A stretch of 64,000 bases of DNA from Pontibacillus chungwhensis (GCF_030166655.1 NZ_CP126446.1:1922001-1986000), one strand, 5' to 3'; positions 1 to 9,087 are shown, counted from the stretch's first letter. Notes: generated by a model from the letters alone, not told the origin. Numbers and translations are program-made.

Positions 1-1
1 T

Positions 2-1132
2 ATGCCAGAGGAAAAGATCTTCGTAGGTGAAGAGAAACAGACAGCTTCAGCTTCCATCGTTGTGAACGTAAATAAAGGTTATCAACTAAAAGAAGATCAA
101 ATCCAATCGTTATATCACCTCGTTTCTAAGGCGATACCAAATCTCCCTACAGATAATATCGCCATTATGGACCAAAACTTTAAGTATTTTGACCCAAAAA
201 AATCTAGTTCAATAGCCTCAGGTCAATCTTATGAGTATCAACAATCGGTTAAAGATGATATCCAAAATGATATTCAAAGAAGAGTTCAGCAGATGCTAGG
301 CATGATGATGGGACAAGATAAAGTAATGGTGTCCGTCACAGCTGATGTCGATTTCACACAGGAAAATCGCACAGAAAACCTTGTACAACCTGCAGAAGAT
401 GGCGAAGAAGGATTGCCGGTTAGCGTCGAACGTATCACAGAAACATATACAGGTGACCCTGGTGATGTAAACGCAGGGGGAACTGTGAATAATGGAAACG
501 ATGTCCCAACTTATCAAGGTGATGGTGAAGAGGGGACAAACGGCGATTATGAAATGATGAAAGAGACGATCAATAATGAATTTAACCGAATTCAGAGAAA
601 TATCGTAGAATCTCCATATAAAATTAGAGATCTAGGTATACAGGTAGCAGTTGACCAGAATAAAGATAGCGCGGAAAATGGCGCCATTCAACAGCTTTCA
701 GCAGCTGAACAAGCTACTCTTTCTGAGAGTATTACATCTATATTGAGTTCTATTGTATCAACGAGTATTGATCAAGAATTTGGTCCGGTTGAACCAGAGA
801 ATAAAGTTTCGATCGTGTTTCAGGAATTCAATGGTAAGCCGGAATTTAATTCGGAACCTTCCCCTACTATTCCGGTTTGGGTATATATAGCAGGAGGAAT
901 TTTACTCGTTGTTGTTGCAAGCTTAATTTGGGTTCTATCCAGAAGAAGAAAGCAACAAGATTTAGAAGCCGAAAACTATGTGGAACGAGAGCGAACTCCA
1001 GTAGAGGTCCCTGCTATGGAGGAACCTGAAGAGACGGAAAGTTCAGTAAGACGTAAGCAACTCGAACGTATGGCGAAAGAAAAACCAGAAGACTTCGCGA
1101 AATTATTACGTTCATGGATCGCAGAAGATTAG
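2..1132 (+). CDS. fliF: Flagellar MS-ring protein FliF (C-terminal part)
   Basis: This is the last 376 codons of FliF, which builds the MS ring in the cytoplasmic membrane and carries the FliG switch ring. The frame is open at the window edge, so roughly 160 N-terminal residues (family about 530 aa), including the first membrane helix, lie upstream; the first ATG here is not claimed as the start. Visible parts are a ring-building region, an acidic Gly/Asn-rich loop (about residues 125-180), a second membrane helix at about 288-312 followed by RRRKQQ, and a C-terminal tail ending KLLRSWIAED, the segment that docks to the FliG N-domain. fliG follows after 12 bases, so the two are co-transcribed. 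Confidence 0.97.
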   Translation: MPEEKIFVGEEKQTASASIVVNVNKGYQLKEDQIQSLYHLVSKAIPNLPTDNIAIMDQNFKYFDPKKSSSIASGQSYEYQQSVKDDIQNDIQRRVQQMLGMMMGQDKVMVSVTADVDFTQENRTENLVQPAEDGEEGLPVSVERITETYTGDPGDVNAGGTVNNGNDVPTYQGDGEEGTNGDYEMMKETINNEFNRIQRNIVESPYKIRDLGIQVAVDQNKDSAENGAIQQLSAAEQATLSESITSILSSIVSTSIDQEFGPVEPENKVSIVFQEFNGKPEFNSEPSPTIPVWVYIAGGILLVVVASLIWVLSRRRKQQDLEAENYVERERTPVEVPAMEEPEETESSVRRKQLERMAKEKPEDFAKLLRSWIAED

Positions 1133-1144
1133 GAGTGAGTACAT

Positions 1145-2158
1145 ATGGCAAAGCAAAAAACAGGACTAACAGGTAGACAAAAAGCAGCCGTTCTCCTCAT
1201 ATCCTTAGGTCCAGATGTTTCTGCCCAAGTATATAAACATTTAACAGAAGAAGAAATTGAGAAGTTGACCTTAGAAATTTCTTCTGTAAAAAAAGTAGAA
1301 CCGAATCAAAAGGAAGAGATTTTAGATCAATTCCATCAGATCGCTTTAGCGCAGGACTATATTTCTCAAGGGGGAATCGGCTATGCGAAAACAGTTCTAG
1401 AAAAAGCCCTTGGTGATAAAGAGGCTTCAGCGATTATCAATCGGTTAACATCATCTCTTCAAGTTAAGCCGTTTGATTTTGCGAGAAAAGCAGACCCTTC
1501 CCAAATTCTAAACTTTATTCAAAATGAGCATCCTCAAACGATTGCGTTAATTTTGTCTTATTTGGATTCAGAGCAGTCTGCTCAAATTTTGTCTGAGCTT
1601 CCTCAGGAAATGCAGGCAGATATAGCAAGAAGAATTGCAATCATGGACTCCACATCACCAGAAGTGATCAATGAAGTGGAGCAGATTCTTGAAAGAAAGC
1701 TCTCTACTACTGTTACACAGGATTATACCCAAACAGGTGGGGTAGAAGCGGTTGTGAACGTTCTTAATGGTGTTGACCGGAGTACTGAGCGCACGATTTT
1801 AGATTCCCTTGAAATTCAAGATCCTGAACTAGCAGAAGAAATTAAGAAACGGATGTTCGTATTTGAAGATATTGTCACCCTTGATAATCGAGCCATTCAA
1901 CGTGTCATTCGTGATGTAGATAATGAGGACCTCATGCTATCTCTAAAAGTTGCTAGTGAAGAAGTTAAAGAAGTTGTATTTAAAAATATGTCCTCTCGCA
2001 TGAGTGAAACCTTCCAAGAAGAAATGGAATATATGGGTCCTGTGCGACTACGTGAGGTAGAAGAATCACAAACCCGGATTGTGTCCATCATTAGAAGGTT
2101 AGAAGAGGTAGGGGAGATCGTCATTGCTCGTGGCGGAGGTGACGATATCATTGTTTAA
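1145..2158 (+). CDS. fliG: Flagellar motor switch protein FliG
   Basis: FliG forms the upper C-ring on the cytoplasmic face of the MS ring and couples stator ion flow to rotation. At 337 aa it is family length. The N-terminal FliF-binding domain begins with a TGRQKAAVLLISLGPD-like segment, the middle domain carries the EHPQ motif (residues 128-131) used to contact FliM/FliY, and the C-terminal domain has the MFVFEDIV hinge and the charged helix around DVDNEDLMLSLK that faces the stator. Start ATG has GGAGTGAGT upstream. Its 3' end overlaps the probable TTG start of fliH by 8 bases, suggesting translational coupling. Confidence 0.98.
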   Translation: MAKQKTGLTGRQKAAVLLISLGPDVSAQVYKHLTEEEIEKLTLEISSVKKVEPNQKEEILDQFHQIALAQDYISQGGIGYAKTVLEKALGDKEASAIINRLTSSLQVKPFDFARKADPSQILNFIQNEHPQTIALILSYLDSEQSAQILSELPQEMQADIARRIAIMDSTSPEVINEVEQILERKLSTTVTQDYTQTGGVEAVVNVLNGVDRSTERTILDSLEIQDPELAEEIKKRMFVFEDIVTLDNRAIQRVIRDVDNEDLMLSLKVASEEVKEVVFKNMSSRMSETFQEEMEYMGPVRLREVEESQTRIVSIIRRLEEVGEIVIARGGGDDIIV

Positions 2159-2900
2159 CCCGGAGAATAAAGGGCGTGTAATTGGGATAAAACCCGTTCG
2201 CCCGAAGCCTCAAAGCGAAGCTTCCGAACAATCTTCTAAGCTAGCAGATTCCGTTATGGAAGAAGCAAATCAACAAAAAGATTATGCTGATCAAATAGTT
2301 CGGGAAGCAGAAGAAAAGTCTGACCGTCTTTTAAAAGAAACACAAGAAAAAATTAAATCCCTGCAAAATGACTGGGAGGAAGAAAAGGTCAAACTCGAAC
2401 AAGCAACAAAGGAAGATGCTTTTAATAAAGGGTTTGAGTCTGGTGAACAAGATGCTTTTAAACAATACGAAAGTCTTATTGAAAAAGCTCATACCATCAT
2501 AGATCAAGCCACTCAGGATTATTATGCGAAGATTGCAGATAGTGAAGAAACTATCCTTCACTTAAGTTTGAAAGCTGCTTCAAAAATCATGAATCAGACT
2601 TTAACTGAACGTCCAGAAACTTTTCTCCCTATTGTGAGGGCGGTCATTGATGAAGGAAATAATACAGATGAGCTTCGAATTTATGTACATCCTGACCAAT
2701 ACGAAGAGGTGCTTGCACAAAAGTCCGAGCTCCAGCTTATTCTGGACCACCAGGCAGAACTAACGATTTATCCTAAGACAAACTTACAACCGTTCCAATG
2801 TTACATGGAGTCTTCTTATGGAAGAGTGGATGTGAGTATTGATAGTCAACTGGAAGAGTTAAGAACCAAACTATTTCGCCTGCTAGAGGAGGCTGAATAA
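2151..2900 (+). CDS. fliH: Flagellar export apparatus regulator FliH
   Basis: FliH is the peripheral-stalk-like regulator of the FliI ATPase at the flagellar type III export gate. The product is about 249 aa with a long charged coiled coil (about residues 35-125), including a GFESGEQDAF glycine-repeat-type segment, and a conserved C-terminal domain with ILHLSLKAASKIM and a YGRVDVSIDSQLEELR end. I choose TTG at 2151 because GGAGGTG (2135-2141) lies nine bases ahead; an in-frame TTG at 2124 would lack this and lengthen the overlap with fliG. The gene ends directly against the fliI GTG. Confidence 0.93.
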   Translation: MFNPENKGRVIGIKPVRPKPQSEASEQSSKLADSVMEEANQQKDYADQIVREAEEKSDRLLKETQEKIKSLQNDWEEEKVKLEQATKEDAFNKGFESGEQDAFKQYESLIEKAHTIIDQATQDYYAKIADSEETILHLSLKAASKIMNQTLTERPETFLPIVRAVIDEGNNTDELRIYVHPDQYEEVLAQKSELQLILDHQAELTIYPKTNLQPFQCYMESSYGRVDVSIDSQLEELRTKLFRLLEEAE

Positions 2901-4223
2901 GTGAGAGTCAGAGAATTGCTTCATTCAATAGACGAGCTTGAGACGTATAAGCGCTACGGGAAGATTATTCGAGTTGTGGGTTTAATGATTGAATCAAAGG
3001 GTCCAGAGGCGAGTGTCGGAGAAGTTGTAGTGATTCATTCAAGCCCTAAAAGAGGAGAGACAATCCTTGCAGAAGTGGTAGGGTTCACGGAAGAGAAAGT
3101 ACTTCTTATGCCTTACTCAGAAATTACAGATATTGCTCCAGGTTGTTTAGTAGAAGCAACCGGCGAACCTCTTCAAGTCAAGGTCGGAAGAGGAATGATT
3201 GGTAGTGTATTGGATTCTTTAGGTAGGTCGATGTATGAGTCCTCCTCTTTAAAAGGATTAAGACCTTATCCGACAGATCAATCTCCTCCAAACCCTCTGT
3301 CAAGGCCTCCAATCGAAGAACCAATACAAGTAGGAGTGCGATCAATCGATACGCTATTAACCGTTGGAAAAGGTCAGCGTGTTGGAATATTTGCTGGTAG
3401 TGGAGTTGGAAAAAGTACACTCATGGGGATGATTGCTCGAAATAGTGGAGCGGATATTAATGTTATTGCCCTGATCGGAGAACGTGGTCGTGAGGTTCGA
3501 GAATTTATTGAGCGGGATCTAGGTGAAGAAGGATTAAAGAAATCAATCGTTGTAGTAGCAACATCCGATCAGCCTGCATTGATGCGGATAAAAGGAGCTT
3601 ACACAGCTACGGCCATAAGTGAATACTTTCGTGATTTAGGGTTTGATGTGAATTTAATGATGGACTCCGTAACGAGGGTGGCTATGGCTCAGCGGGAAGT
3701 GGGGTTAGCAACTGGAGAACCACCTACCACAAAAGGATACACGCCCTCTGTATTTGCCATTTTACCGAAGTTACTTGAAAGAACAGGAACCAATAAGAAC
3801 GGTTCCATTACAGCTTTCTATACTGTTTTAGTTGATGGTGATGATTTAAATGAACCGATTGCAGATACAGTACGAGGAATATTAGATGGTCACTTTGTTT
3901 TAGATCGGAAACTAGCTGAACAAGGTCAGTTTCCAGCCATAAATGTCTTGAAATCCATCAGTCGTGTTATGAACCACGTTGCAGAGCAGGAGCATTTAGA
4001 TGCTGCTGAAAGGATGAGGAGTCTATTAGCCACATACGAAGAGAATCAAGAACTCATCCAGATCGGAGCATACCGAAAAGGAAGTTCGAGAGAAGTGGAT
4101 GAAGCCATTCAATATCATCCTCAACTGATTTCCTTTTTAAAACAAGGAACACATGAACCTGTCCAAAACGAAGAGGCCATAAGGCAACTGATCCAAACAG
4201 TAGGGAGGGGTGGATCGTCATGA
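2901..4223 (+). CDS. fliI: Flagellum-specific ATPase FliI
   Basis: FliI is the F1-beta-like ATPase that energises and orders substrate entry into the flagellar export gate, forming a hexamer with FliJ as central stalk. The 440-aa protein has an N-terminal beta-barrel, a Walker A motif AGSGVGKS at residues 165-172, a Walker B segment LMMDSVTR near 255, and a C-terminal helical domain. The GTG start at 2901 directly abuts the fliH stop, with AGAGGAGG upstream inside fliH. Its stop overlaps the fliJ ATG as ATGA. Confidence 0.98.
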   Translation: MRVRELLHSIDELETYKRYGKIIRVVGLMIESKGPEASVGEVVVIHSSPKRGETILAEVVGFTEEKVLLMPYSEITDIAPGCLVEATGEPLQVKVGRGMIGSVLDSLGRSMYESSSLKGLRPYPTDQSPPNPLSRPPIEEPIQVGVRSIDTLLTVGKGQRVGIFAGSGVGKSTLMGMIARNSGADINVIALIGERGREVREFIERDLGEEGLKKSIVVVATSDQPALMRIKGAYTATAISEYFRDLGFDVNLMMDSVTRVAMAQREVGLATGEPPTTKGYTPSVFAILPKLLERTGTNKNGSITAFYTVLVDGDDLNEPIADTVRGILDGHFVLDRKLAEQGQFPAINVLKSISRVMNHVAEQEHLDAAERMRSLLATYEENQELIQIGAYRKGSSREVDEAIQYHPQLISFLKQGTHEPVQNEEAIRQLIQTVGRGGSS

Positions 4224-4663
4224 CAAGCTTAAGTACTTTTCATAAATTGTTAGATTTGAAAGAACAAGATAAACATGTGGCTCAAAAGAATTATCAAGAT
4301 TCCATGGATCAGTTTGAAGATGTAGCCACGCGTTTGTATCAATTGTTGAAAAAGAAAGAAAATGCAGAAGCTTATTATGAAGCAGAAGTTCAGAAAGGTT
4401 TAAGTATTACCGCGTTACATAGTCATCATGCATATATCGAGCAACTATCGCAGCAAATTGAAGAAGTTCAGCAAGTGGTTCAAGAGGCGAGAAATAACAT
4501 GAATGATAAGCAAGGCATGCTCTCTGAATCACATATTGAATACAAAAAATACGAATTGTTGATTAATCGTAAAGTTGAACAACAGCAAATAAAAGTTCAA
4601 ACGTTTGAGAAACAGATGATGGATGAAATATCAGTCCAACAATATATTAATCAAGGAAATTAG
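4220..4663 (+). CDS. fliJ: Flagellar export chaperone FliJ
   Basis: FliJ is a small coiled-coil protein, related to the F1 gamma subunit, that inserts in the FliI hexamer and escorts export chaperones. The 147-aa product is almost entirely helical and rich in Lys, Glu and Gln, with a LLDLKEQDKHVAQKNYQ start typical of the family and no membrane segment. It overlaps fliI by four bases. Identity rests on size, composition and position, since FliJ sequence is poorly conserved. Confidence 0.93.
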   Translation: MTSLSTFHKLLDLKEQDKHVAQKNYQDSMDQFEDVATRLYQLLKKKENAEAYYEAEVQKGLSITALHSHHAYIEQLSQQIEEVQQVVQEARNNMNDKQGMLSESHIEYKKYELLINRKVEQQQIKVQTFEKQMMDEISVQQYINQGN

Positions 4664-4673
4664 GTGTAAGACA

Positions 4674-5246
4674 ATGGCTAGTTTAGAAGAGCCAAAACAA
4701 AAATCGAGTAAATTCCAGTGGTTTGTGTTTGTCATCCTAATTCCGCTTATCCTAGCTATAACTGTAGCTCTGATCATTATGACGGTGGCAGGAGTAAATA
4801 TTTTTGAGAAAACAAAACAGTTCACAAATGATATACCCGTTATCTCTACAATGGTAAACCAAGAAACTGAAGAAAACCAAGGAGATCAAACGGTGGAATT
4901 AGAAGCCACAATAGAGGACCAAAATGCTCAATTAGAAGAGTTACAATCGCAATTGACTGTGAAAGATCAAAAGATTAATGAGCTTAACAACGAGATTGAG
5001 AAGCTTACGAATCAATTAAATGATAAAAACATGTCAGACAAGAATAAAGAAGAAGTATTATCCAACCTTTCCTCGTCATTCAAAAACATGGATCCTGAAG
5101 AAGCGGCGGCAATCGTTTCTAAACTTGATCAGGTGGCATCTGTTAATCTATTGGAAAAATTACCGAATGATGAACGGGGGAAAGTGTTAGCAGCTTTAGA
5201 CCCTGAACTAGCTGCTACTATAACGAGCGCTCTTATGAGTAGGTGA
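4674..5246 (+). CDS. ylxF: YlxF/MotE-like flagellar operon membrane protein
   Basis: A 190-aa single-span membrane protein in the position of B. subtilis ylxF. It has a cytoplasmic N-terminus, a membrane helix at about residues 17-40, a long coiled coil (about 75-125), and a C-terminal MgtE_N-like helical repeat (LSSSFKNMDPEEAAAIVSKL and PNDERGKVLAALDPE). MotE-type relatives act as stator chaperones in other bacteria; that role here is an inference from the family. ATG at 4674 with TAGGTG ahead is preferred over an upstream in-frame start at 4623, which would overlap fliJ by 41 bases. Confidence 0.88.
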   Translation: MASLEEPKQKSSKFQWFVFVILIPLILAITVALIIMTVAGVNIFEKTKQFTNDIPVISTMVNQETEENQGDQTVELEATIEDQNAQLEELQSQLTVKDQKINELNNEIEKLTNQLNDKNMSDKNKEEVLSNLSSSFKNMDPEEAAAIVSKLDQVASVNLLEKLPNDERGKVLAALDPELAATITSALMSR

Positions 5247-5275
5247 GAATTTAAATTTTGAAAGGGGGTGAAATT

Positions 5276-6868
5276 GTGAATGGAAATGTAGCATTGCTCC
5301 AGCAATTGGGTGTTAAGGTGAACAGTAAACCTACAAAAAATTCCCCACCGCCTTCCTCAGCTTTTACAAATAAGTTAGAAGCTGTACTTGCTAATGTTAC
5401 CAAGGAGGGAGATGGGAAACCTCTTTATAAAAATATTAGAGAAATATTGGATAAAGAAACAAAGTTATCTAGTTTAGATAAAGAGTTAAAATCTCTCCTA
5501 AACGACCTTCAAACTATTCTACAATCAAGCAATAATGATGAAGTGGCTTTTGAGGATATTATTAAAGGCGTAAAAGGTAGTGCAAATTGGGAAGTGTTAT
5601 CAAAAAAAGCGAAGAGTAATATTAAGACCTTGGCTGCTAGTGATGACATTAGCATTATTCTCAATTCTTTGAAAGAAATGCTTCAACCAAAGTCAGGTTT
5701 TAATGAAGACCCAGCTGAATCTTTAGAGTCCTCTATAGAACAATTGGTGGCGCTAGATGGTTGGCTAGCAAACTCTAATGGCAATAATGTGGAAAACGTT
5801 CAATTGAGAGAAATGCAAAAAAAGATTGAAAATATTACCACCGATTTAATTACTATTTTACAAGAATTCAATACATCAAAAGAAAATTCATTAATATCCG
5901 CTTTTAGTCTAGAGGGACAGCTAAATCCTGTATTTAATTCTGTAGATGAGTCAAAAGTTAATAGTGAGAGCTTGAGAATAATAGCTTCAAATCTGAAAAA
6001 CACCTTACAAAAGCTTAATCAGTTGAGGGAAAGTCATATTTCAGATAACACCTTGAAAGCATCAGCTATTTATAAAGAACTTCATTCCATTGCAGAGCAA
6101 TTGCTTAAAATGGATAAGAGTGGGCAAACGAGTTTTTCTGAAATTAAACCCTCGTTGGAACAATTAAAAAATTCAAAGGCGGTAATGGGTTTTGAACATG
6201 CATTAGAAAATCTAAGGAAGCGTTCAGATTTATCTGTCAAAAACCAGTATACCCACAATGCCAGTGTCACTACTAAAGAATTCGGTAAGTGGATTCAAAA
6301 TGCATGGAACCGAATGGGAGATAAAAACGATTCAATAGCAGACGCAAGTCTTAAACCAACCTCATTTACTAGTGCTAATGACAGCATGGTGATGTCTAAA
6401 CAAGAACAAATGGTAATTAAATTAAGCCCAAATACTCAAAGCGATCAAACGATGCAAAAACAGCTCATAGAGGAATTTCAGAAAGTGATGAGCCGAAGTC
6501 GCTTTTCAATGAACAAAGCAGGATCTCAATTGTCTATTAAACTCAACCCCGGTTCGTTAGGGGATATGATGGTGAAAATGACGCAGCAAAATGGAGAAAT
6601 GATGGTTAAGATCATGGTTACGACACAGGCAGCAAAAGATATGCTTGAAGGAAACATGAATCAGCTACGTCATATGTTTTCACCAAACCAAGTACAGGTT
6701 GAAAAGCAAGATGTAACGATTCAGGCAGATCAGTCTTTCACATTTGATAAAGAACAAGATCATAAAGAGGATGAAAGACCACAACAGGAACAAGAACAGA
6801 ATGTAACTGAAAATGAAGAAGAGGAATCCATTCGTTTTCACGATGTATTAATGAATGAAAAGGTGTAG
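5276..6868 (+). CDS. fliK: Flagellar hook-length control protein FliK
   Basis: FliK measures hook length and switches export specificity through FlhB. The 530-aa protein has a long, low-conservation, Lys/Asn/Ser-rich N-terminal region (the ruler) and a conserved C-terminal Flg_hook domain at about residues 380-490, with the pattern QLSIKLNPGSLGDMMVKM followed by MLEGNMNQLRHMF. The tail is very acidic and Gln-rich. GTG at 5276 is chosen because AAAGGGGGTGA sits just upstream; a TTG at 5258 would place that sequence inside the gene. It ends directly before flgD, which it helps regulate during hook growth. Confidence 0.92.
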   Translation: MNGNVALLQQLGVKVNSKPTKNSPPPSSAFTNKLEAVLANVTKEGDGKPLYKNIREILDKETKLSSLDKELKSLLNDLQTILQSSNNDEVAFEDIIKGVKGSANWEVLSKKAKSNIKTLAASDDISIILNSLKEMLQPKSGFNEDPAESLESSIEQLVALDGWLANSNGNNVENVQLREMQKKIENITTDLITILQEFNTSKENSLISAFSLEGQLNPVFNSVDESKVNSESLRIIASNLKNTLQKLNQLRESHISDNTLKASAIYKELHSIAEQLLKMDKSGQTSFSEIKPSLEQLKNSKAVMGFEHALENLRKRSDLSVKNQYTHNASVTTKEFGKWIQNAWNRMGDKNDSIADASLKPTSFTSANDSMVMSKQEQMVIKLSPNTQSDQTMQKQLIEEFQKVMSRSRFSMNKAGSQLSIKLNPGSLGDMMVKMTQQNGEMMVKIMVTTQAAKDMLEGNMNQLRHMFSPNQVQVEKQDVTIQADQSFTFDKEQDHKEDERPQQEQEQNVTENEEEESIRFHDVLMNEKV

Positions 6869-6877
6869 GTGATGACA

Positions 6878-7366
6878 ATGACTAGTATTGATCCATCGCT
6901 TTATTTAAAGTCACAGCAACAAACACGCACAGTTGATGCAGGAAGTAACAGCATGTTAGGGAAAGATGACTTCCTAAAAATCCTGATGACCCAACTCCAA
7001 AATCAGGATCCGACAAGTCCTATGAAAGATAAAGAATTTATTTCTCAAATGACGAGTTTCTCGACGCTTGAGCAAATGACAAACATGTCTTCTGCTATCG
7101 AGAAACTATCACAAGCCCAGAATTTCGCTCCGATCGTCAAGTACAGTTCGATGATTGGTAAACAAGTTTCCTACGAGATTGTAAATGAAAATGGGACCGT
7201 TACAGGTGCTGAAACGAGTAAGGTGCTAGCTGTTACAAAAAAACAAGACGCTATAGAACTGGAACTTTCCAATGGACAAACGATTTCAACAGAACGTATT
7301 AAAAGGGTCGCTGATCAACAAGAAGTGGGCACTACTGTTAATGGGAAAGAAGATGAATCTGTATAA
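6878..7366 (+). CDS. flgD: Flagellar hook cap / hook assembly protein FlgD
   Basis: FlgD caps the growing hook and is needed for hook polymerisation outside the cell. The 162-aa product matches the short FlgD form of Bacillus, with the conserved N-terminal export and assembly block [20 protein letters not shown], then [16 protein letters not shown], and a small C-terminal beta domain. Three in-frame starts cluster (GTG 6869, ATG 6872, ATG 6878). I prefer 6878 because TAGGTGAT lies at good spacing and the protein then begins MTSI as in B. subtilis. No cleaved signal is expected since it leaves through the flagellar export gate. Confidence 0.93.
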   Translation: MTSIDPSLYLKSQQQTRTVDAGSNSMLGKDDFLKILMTQLQNQDPTSPMKDKEFISQMTSFSTLEQMTNMSSAIEKLSQAQNFAPIVKYSSMIGKQVSYEIVNENGTVTGAETSKVLAVTKKQDAIELELSNGQTISTERIKRVADQQEVGTTVNGKEDESV

Positions 7367-7390
7367 GATCTATAGAAAGAAGGAGGTAAC

Positions 7391-7762
7391 ATGGATCCAA
7401 GAATCCAGTCGTTACACACTCATCCGCTAACCATTCCGAGTAAGAAAAAAGCATCATCCGTAAAAGAAGGCGGCTTTCAAGATGCGCTTCGCCAGGAACT
7501 TTCTGGAATAAAGCTGAGCAAACACGCCAAGCAGCGATTACAAGAGAGAAATCTCCACATATCTGATGCAGAATGGGAAGCGATGGCAAACCGTATGAAG
7601 GAAGCGAAACATAAAGGGGTAACAGATTCCCTTGTGTTAATGAAGGATAAGGCACTTGTGGTCAGTACAAAAAACAACACGGTTATTACAGCCATGAATA
7701 AAAAAGAAGCGACTTCACAAGTATTTACGAACATTAATGGAACGATTGTGATGGAAGACTAG
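7391..7762 (+). CDS. TIGR02530-type flagellar operon protein
   Basis: A 123-aa protein between flgD and flgE. Its core, from about residue 33 (SGIKLSKHAKQRLQERN) to the end, matches the small family known only as a flagellar operon protein (TIGR02530) found at this position in several Firmicutes. The first 30 residues are Pro/Ser-rich and look disordered. A near-perfect ribosome binding site, AAGAAGGAGGTAAC, precedes the ATG. The location between hook cap and hook genes suggests a role in hook assembly or its regulation, but no function is established and I assign none. Confidence 0.85.
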   Translation: MDPRIQSLHTHPLTIPSKKKASSVKEGGFQDALRQELSGIKLSKHAKQRLQERNLHISDAEWEAMANRMKEAKHKGVTDSLVLMKDKALVVSTKNNTVITAMNKKEATSQVFTNINGTIVMED

Positions 7763-7850
7763 GTTGGACCTTCGGGAGGCCTATACGCCGCGGAATGACT
7801 GAAGCGGCAAATCTATTAATCTACCTAAAAACGAAAGGGATGAACGAAAT

Positions 7851-8807
7851 ATGTTACGTTCAATGTACGCCGGGATCTCCGGTATGAAAGGTATGCAAAC
7901 GAAGTTAGATACAATCGGAAACAACATTGCCAATGTAAATACGTCAGGGTATAAAAAAGGGCGCGTGACGTTTGAAGATATGATGAGTCAGAACCTATCT
8001 GCGGCTGAAGGTCCTATCACAACTGACAATGGTGGAACAGCTACACCTTTTCGAGGGGGAATTAACCCTTCCCAAGTTGGTCTTGGATCCCAATTAGGTT
8101 CCATTGATAATATTCACACTCAAGGTAATCGCCAAACAACAAATCGCCCCCTTGATTTGTCGTTAGAAGGCGATGGGATGTTTGCGCTTGGACAGAATAG
8201 TGGCGGGGAAGATTTCGGCGACTTTACTAATGCTGATATTTCGTTTACAAGAGCTGGGAATTTTTATCTTGACCAAGAAGGTTTTATTGTAAATGGTTCT
8301 GGTAAATATTTATTAGGCTCTACAGAGGGCTATCCTGATCCTGATCCCGGAAGCACAACAGGAACTTTGGTTGAAAAGGGTAGAATACAAATTCCTCCTA
8401 CTGCTGAAAGTTTTAGTATACAGTCTGATGGTACTGTAAATTACGTAGCGGGAGGAAATACGCTAGCTGCTGGCCAAATTAAAGTAGCTAAGTTTTCTAA
8501 CCCTGCTGGACTTCAGAAAGTTGGTGCAAATGAGTTTATTAATTCAAATAATGCTGGTTTGCTCGTCGCTGATGAAGACGGTGATGGTAGTACAGCTGGT
8601 GAATTTTTTGACAAACCGGCAGATTTAGTGGCGCCTGGTCAAAATGGAGCAGCTTCAATCGTTTCAGGCTCCCTAGAAATGTCCAACGTTGACCTTGCAG
8701 AAGAGTTCACAGAAATGATTACAGCACAGCGTGGTTTCCAGGCGAATACCCGTATTATTACGACATCTGATGAGATCTTACAAGAACTCGTTAACTTGAA
8801 GCGATAA
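7851..8807 (+). CDS. flgE: Flagellar hook protein FlgE
   Basis: FlgE polymerises into the hook that joins rod and filament. The 318-aa protein has the N-terminal rod/hook signature (MLRSMYAGISGM, then NIANVNTSGYKKGR) and the C-terminal EEFTEMITAQRGFQANTRII, the two halves of the D0 coiled coil. The middle is longer than in the B. subtilis hook protein (about 264 aa), with Asp/Gly-rich stretches including a DEDGDGST loop at 8571-8594 that resembles a calcium-binding loop. ATG 7851 has AAAGGGATGA upstream. An 88-base gap separates it from the preceding gene. FlgE, FlgF and FlgG share these end motifs; position decides FlgE. Confidence 0.93.
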   Translation: MLRSMYAGISGMKGMQTKLDTIGNNIANVNTSGYKKGRVTFEDMMSQNLSAAEGPITTDNGGTATPFRGGINPSQVGLGSQLGSIDNIHTQGNRQTTNRPLDLSLEGDGMFALGQNSGGEDFGDFTNADISFTRAGNFYLDQEGFIVNGSGKYLLGSTEGYPDPDPGSTTGTLVEKGRIQIPPTAESFSIQSDGTVNYVAGGNTLAAGQIKVAKFSNPAGLQKVGANEFINSNNAGLLVADEDGDGSTAGEFFDKPADLVAPGQNGAASIVSGSLEMSNVDLAEEFTEMITAQRGFQANTRIITTSDEILQELVNLKR

Positions 8808-8827
8808 ACTAGACAACCTGACTAGAA

Positions 8828-8870
8828 AAGGGAGGCTGGGAGCCGCTTTTTAAGGGCTCCCTTATACATA
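8828..8870 (+). promoter_or_regulatory. Alternative hairpins over the swrD ribosome binding site
   Basis: The flgE-swrD gap holds a GGGAGCC/GGCTCCC stem (8838-8844 with 8855-8861). The same 3' arm can instead pair as CTCCCTT (8857-8863) with AAGGGAG (8828-8834), which contains the only Shine-Dalgarno-like sequence for swrD. The two stems cannot form together. There is no T-run, so a plain terminator is unlikely. Regulation of swrD translation is inferred only. Confidence 0.5.
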
Positions 8871-9086
8871 ATGATTTCATTAACTCGATTAAACGGTGAG
8901 TCGTTTACATTAAATGCGATTTACATAGAACAAATTCAAGCTCATCCAGATACGACAATTACATTAAGTAGTGGCCGGAAGCTTCTTGTTCGAGAGAAAG
9001 AAGAGGAAGTCATTACATTAACCAAACAATTTTACAGGCAGATTGGACTTGCAAGTATTAGTGTCCAGGAAAAGGAGGGATCCTAA
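8871..9086 (+). CDS. swrD: FlbD-family motility protein SwrD
   Basis: A 71-aa FlbD/SwrD protein, the counterpart of B. subtilis ylzI (swrD), where it raises flagellar motor torque and is needed for swarming. The family pattern MISLTRLNGESFTLNAIYIEQI, TTITLSSGRKLLV is complete. The start lacks an adjacent ribosome binding site: the only strong purine run (AAAAGGGAGG) ends at 8835, about 35 bases upstream, with a hairpin between. It overlaps no neighbour; fliL follows directly. Confidence 0.9.
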   Translation: MISLTRLNGESFTLNAIYIEQIQAHPDTTITLSSGRKLLVREKEEEVITLTKQFYRQIGLASISVQEKEGS

Positions 9087-9087
9087 C

